A stretch of 64,000 nucleotides of DNA from Candidatus Binatus sp. (GTDB lineage Bacteria; Desulfobacterota; Binatia; Binatales; Binataceae), in NCBI RefSeq assembly GCF_036567905.1, contig NZ_DATCTO010000035.1:62001-126000 (forward strand), in the 5' to 3' direction. The notes under the pieces are model-generated. The model did no database searches. It was not told where the DNA came from and saw only the letters and a list, made by a program, of their open reading frames with translations. Below are positions 61,313 to 64,000 of the stretch, one piece after another. The position numbers and the translations under genes are program-made. Position 1 is the stretch's first letter. Each line of letters opens with the position of its first letter.

Positions 61313-62074
61313 GTGCAGGATCTCAAGCTGAAAGATCTCGAGGGGCGCGGAATCATCGTCACCGGCGCGACGCGCGGAATCGGCCGGGCGATCGCGCTGG
61401 AAGTCGCGCGGCGCGGCGCCAACGTATCGTTCAACTACGTCAGGAGCGATCAGAATGCGGCCGAGCTGAAGGCCGAAATCGAGAAACTTGGCGGCAACGC
61501 GCTCGCGCACAAGGTCGATGCCGGCGACCTGAAGAACGTGCGCGAGATGGTCAACGCGACCAAGAAGGAATTCGGGCAAATCGACGGGCTGGTCAACAAC
61601 GCGGGCATGACGCGCGACAAAGTATTCGTGATGATGTCGGAAGAGGATTGGAGCGAGGTCATCCGGGTCAATTTGACCGGCGCGTTTAATTTCGCGCGCG
61701 CGGCGGCGTTCATGATGATGAAAGCGAAGCGCGGATCGATCCTGAACATCACCTCGGTCAGCGGGATTGTCGGGATCCCGGGTCAGGCGAACTATTCGGC
61801 GGCGAAGGCCGGATTGATCGGGCTTACAAAATCGGTCGCGAAAGAAGTAGGGCGGCTCGGCGTTCGCGTCAACGCGCTCGCGCTCGGATTTATCGAGACC
61901 GACATGACGGCTGCCATGCCCGAGGAGAATCGCACGCAGGCGCTCGCGATGATTCCGCTCGGCCGCTTCGGCAAGGTCGAGGACGTGGCGCCGATGGCCG
62001 CATTTCTGCTGTCGGATGCGGCGTCATATATCACCGGCGCAGTGATCCAGGTGGACGGCGGCCTCGCAATGTGA
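61313..62074 (+). CDS. fabG: 3-oxoacyl-ACP reductase-like short-chain dehydrogenase
   Basis: 253 residues from GTG 61313, with GGAG seven bases upstream; GTG 61301 in frame adds four residues. SDR motifs: IIVTGATRGIGRAIALEVAR (NAD(P)-binding TGxxxGIG), LVNNAGMTRDKVFVMMSEED, catalytic Ser in SILNITSVSGIVG with YSAAKAGLIGLTKSVAKE (YxxxK), and IETDMTAAM. Family members reduce 3-oxoacyl-ACP or CoA. It could serve fatty acid or PHA synthesis. Length and C-terminus (DGGLAM) match FabG. Confidence 0.9.
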   Translation: MQDLKLKDLEGRGIIVTGATRGIGRAIALEVARRGANVSFNYVRSDQNAAELKAEIEKLGGNALAHKVDAGDLKNVREMVNATKKEFGQIDGLVNNAGMTRDKVFVMMSEEDWSEVIRVNLTGAFNFARAAAFMMMKAKRGSILNITSVSGIVGIPGQANYSAAKAGLIGLTKSVAKEVGRLGVRVNALALGFIETDMTAAMPEENRTQALAMIPLGRFGKVEDVAPMAAFLLSDAASYITGAVIQVDGGLAM

Positions 62075-62092
62075 GGGGGACGCGGGCGAGCG

Positions 62093-62545
62093 TTACGCGC
62101 CCATCTTGATGCCCGGCGGGAGTTTCCATGCGGAGGAATCGAGCTCGCGATCGCGCTCGGAAAATTCCCAGTAGTGGCCCTCGATGTCCCGTGCCTCGTA
62201 AATGCGCCCGCCCCAGAATTTGTCGTCGGGCTCGGAGATGATGAAGGCGCCGGCCGCCTTGGCCCGCGCGAAGTGGCGATCGATGCCGTCAACGTACACC
62301 TTCACCGACTGAGTTAGCGTGCCTGCTATCCGCGGGCTCTGGCGGCCGTGTCCGCCGGCCGTGCCGAGCGAGATGAGGCCGTCGCCAACTTCCATCCAGG
62401 CCAGCACGAACCCATCGCCGGTTAGACGCGCGCCGGCTCGCTCGCGAAAGCCGAATGTGCGAGTAAGGAATTCGACGGCCGCGGGTACATCTTCGTACGC
62501 AAGGGCGGGAACGACGGTTGGTGTGCGCCAGAGTTTCGATGCCAT
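62093..62545 (-). CDS. VOC-superfamily (glyoxalase-like) protein
   Basis: 150 residues with beta-alpha-beta-beta-beta units: VVPALAYEDVPAAVEFLTRT, FGFRERAGARLTGDGFVLAW, then SVKVYVDGIDRHFARAKAAG and DIEGHYWEFSERDRELD. The last part carries the Glu/His-type metal site typical of bleomycin-resistance/glyoxalase I-like proteins. Substrate unknown. It is convergent with the FabG-like gene. Confidence 0.85.
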   Translation of the reverse strand: MASKLWRTPTVVPALAYEDVPAAVEFLTRTFGFRERAGARLTGDGFVLAWMEVGDGLISLGTAGGHGRQSPRIAGTLTQSVKVYVDGIDRHFARAKAAGAFIISEPDDKFWGGRIYEARDIEGHYWEFSERDRELDSSAWKLPPGIKMGA

Positions 62546-62683
62546 AAGCGTGCCAGTTCCTCTGGATGCGGGTGCTGACAGTATAAACCGTCGCGCCTGC
62601 GAAAGGTTACGAGGCCCCGGCCCCTGTTAGAAGGCGAGTATGCGGTACTTGACGGATAAGTAGGATTGCGCTATCGTGTTTTT

Positions 62684-63607
62684 ATGAACACGAAACGCGA
62701 CAAGCACAACCCAAAGTTCACGCCGCAAATGACCATCGGCCAGTTTGAGCGGATGTTTCCCGATGAGGATTCTTGTCGCACGTATCTCGCTCAGCGGCGC
62801 TGGCCGAACGGCGCGGTTTGCCCGCGTTGCGGCAAACAGGATCACGTCTATTCGATTGCGAAGCCGTGGCACTGGGAATGCTCCAATCCTGAATGCCGCA
62901 AGGGTAACGCCTACCGATTTTCCCTGACGGTCAAGACGATCTTCGAGAACACGAAATACCCTCTGCGCGTATGGTTTCACGTTCTCTACTTGATGCTGAC
63001 CAGCAAAAAGGGAATCAGCGCGCTTCAAATCCAGCGGATGATCGGTTCCGGTTCGTACAGCACGGCCTTCTACATGTGCCATCGTTTGCGCGCCGCGATG
63101 AACGATCCGGAGTTCCGTCAGCTCATGGGCATCGTCGAAATCGACGAAACATATATCGGCGGCAAAGAAGGAAATCGCCACTGGAATAAGAAAGTCGGCG
63201 GAAGCGGGACCTATGGCAAAATTCCGGTCATCGGCGCGATCTCGCGCAAGGGAAACGTGGTCTGCAAGATGATCGAGAACACCGATACTGAAACGCTGAC
63301 ACGATTCGTCCGCAAGACTGTCAGCGACAAAGTTGATCTGGTCGCGACCGATGAACACTCCGGCTACCGGCTGCTTAAGTGGGCGATGCCGCATGAAGTC
63401 GTAAAGCACAGTAAGGGTGAATACGTGCGCGGCGAAGTCCACACGAACAACATGGAATCGTTCTGGTCGCTGCTCAAACGCGGCGTGGTCGGCACGTACC
63501 ACAACGTCAGCAAGAAATACCTGCCGCTGTATCTGGCGGAGTTCAGTTTCCGGTTCAACAATCGCCACGAACCAGACATCTTTGGGAAGGCGATAGCAGG
63601 GTGCTGA
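62684..63607 (+). mobile_element. IS1595-family (ISXO2-like) transposase
   Basis: 307 residues from ATG 62684. N-terminal zinc-binding region (AVCPRCGKQDHVYSIAKPWH with a later CSNPECRKGN) and the DDE-type catalytic domain: MGIVEIDETYIGGKEGN, LVATDEHSGYRLL and HTNNMESFWSLLKRGVVGTY. This is the IS1595 layout. Full length is kept, so it could be active. Terminal inverted repeats of the IS could not be identified; a stem-loop just after the stop is described separately. Confidence 0.9.
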
Positions 63608-63617
63608 GACGTGGGAA

Positions 63618-63653
63618 CTGGCGACCGTCTCAGCTATCTGAGAACGTCGCCAG
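63618..63653 (+). other. nested stem-loop downstream of the transposase
   Basis: CTGGCGAC (63618-63625) pairs with GTCGCCAG (63646-63653), and inside it CTCAG (63629-63633) pairs with CTGAG (63638-63642) around a CTAT loop. There is no U tract, so it is not a standard terminator. It may be part of the IS end or an mRNA-stability structure. Confidence 0.55.
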
Positions 63654-63683
63654 CGAACCGGAGCAATTGGAGTTGCGCTTTCC

Positions 63684-64000
63684 CTAAAGATAGACATCCG
63701 ACTTTTCGATTATGTCGCGCAGGTTGTTTAGATAGCGTTGCAGGGAAATGTAGGTTCCGTGCTGGTAGCTATGAAGGTCATTCAACGCGACCGGCGTCAG
63801 AATCGCCCCCGGATCATGAATGAACGCGGCAAGCGCTTCTGTGGAATAGCTACGAAGCCGCCGTTCCGTGTCGATTGTCCAAACGTGTACGAGTTGAATC
63901 CATGCATCCATCTCTTCTCGGCTCGGATGTTCTCGACCTATCGGTGAGCGCGGCGCTTTAGCGAGCAATAACTGGCCTTTCCGTAGGTCATCAAGCAGTC
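63684..64000 (-). CDS. unknown protein, 5'-truncated by the window edge
   Basis: The frame is open from the window edge down to the stop at 63684-63686, about 105 residues, ending LNNLRDIIEKSDVYL. Visible sequence includes EEMDAWIQLVHVWTIDTERR and HDPGAILTPVALNDLHSYQH. It is polar and probably alpha-helical; no family recognised. The true start lies outside or at TTG 63968. Confidence 0.55.
   Translation of the reverse strand, partial: LLDDLRKGQLLLAKAPRSPIGREHPSREEMDAWIQLVHVWTIDTERRLRSYSTEALAAFIHDPGAILTPVALNDLHSYQHGTYISLQRYLNNLRDIIEKSDVYL

Overview
The window is a GC-rich (about 60% or more by eye) stretch of chromosome from a Gram-negative bacterium with two membranes. Evidence for two membranes is Lgt plus lipoproteins, a periplasmic adaptor with two RND pumps, an AsmA-family protein and periplasmic LysM and TlpA proteins. 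Two members of the F420/deazaflavin-dependent nitroreductase family, several CoA/acyl-metabolism relatives, APH-like kinases, a PHA synthase and a LutABC-type Fe-S system are mixed together. This fits an uncultured, metabolically versatile deltaproteobacterium-like soil lineage such as Binatota (Desulfobacterota_B). That placement is inference; no rRNA or tRNA gene is present to settle it.

Layout. 1-2149: end of an ABC transporter of the nucleoside/simple-sugar type (ATPase, two permeases). 2206-5482: housekeeping genes (TrmL, DTD, Lgt, TlpA-like thioredoxin). 5483-6943: a repeat-rich island holding one nuclease-fold-like gene between 59-bp inverted repeats. 6944-11995: S41 protease, xseA-xseB-tlyA, and a frameshifted ROK kinase. 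12070-14235: LysM protein and three small secreted or membrane proteins. 14304-17969: a very large secreted S53 (sedolisin) protease with a Thr/Pro/Ala linker and three immunoglobulin-like domains. 18117-21066: methyltransferase, F420-type oxidoreductase, secreted unknowns (one frameshifted), an 86-bp duplication and a multi-hairpin repeat. 21067-24624: four overlapping genes (two lipoproteins, an APH-like kinase, an amidase). 24659-32903: an MdtABC-like RND operon diverging from a TetR regulator. 32947-39157: M20 peptidase, AsmA protein, FAD oxidoreductase and a MaoC/hotdog-like protein.

39325-42823 is a compact four-gene operon (ACP, AMP-forming ligase, two alpha/beta hydrolases) matching the accessory set of exosortase A (PEP-CTERM) loci, but with no exosortase, PEP-CTERM protein or glycan assembly cluster in the window. 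42932-49740 holds a CoA-transferase, an IS256-type transposase remnant, a zinc alcohol dehydrogenase, a P-type H+-ATPase fused to an N-terminal DUF2934-like segment, and a mannose-1-phosphate guanylyltransferase. 49774-55079: an SRPBCC gene broken by an in-frame amber codon, a second F420-type protein, a zinc-ribbon/TPR protein, an APH-like kinase and PhaC. 55194-62545: LutBCA, a SirB1-like protein, QueG, an ErpA/IscA-type protein, a FabG-like reductase and a VOC protein. 62684-64000: an intact IS1595-family transposase and a truncated unknown gene.

The most unusual signals are (i) a dispersed intergenic element made of several hairpins whose arms show compensatory changes between copies, (ii) the 59-bp inverted repeats around the 5620-6102 gene, (iii) the exosortase-associated operon without an exosortase, and (iv) four decayed genes of different kinds: the ROK kinase, a secreted protein, SRPBCC and the IS256 remnant.
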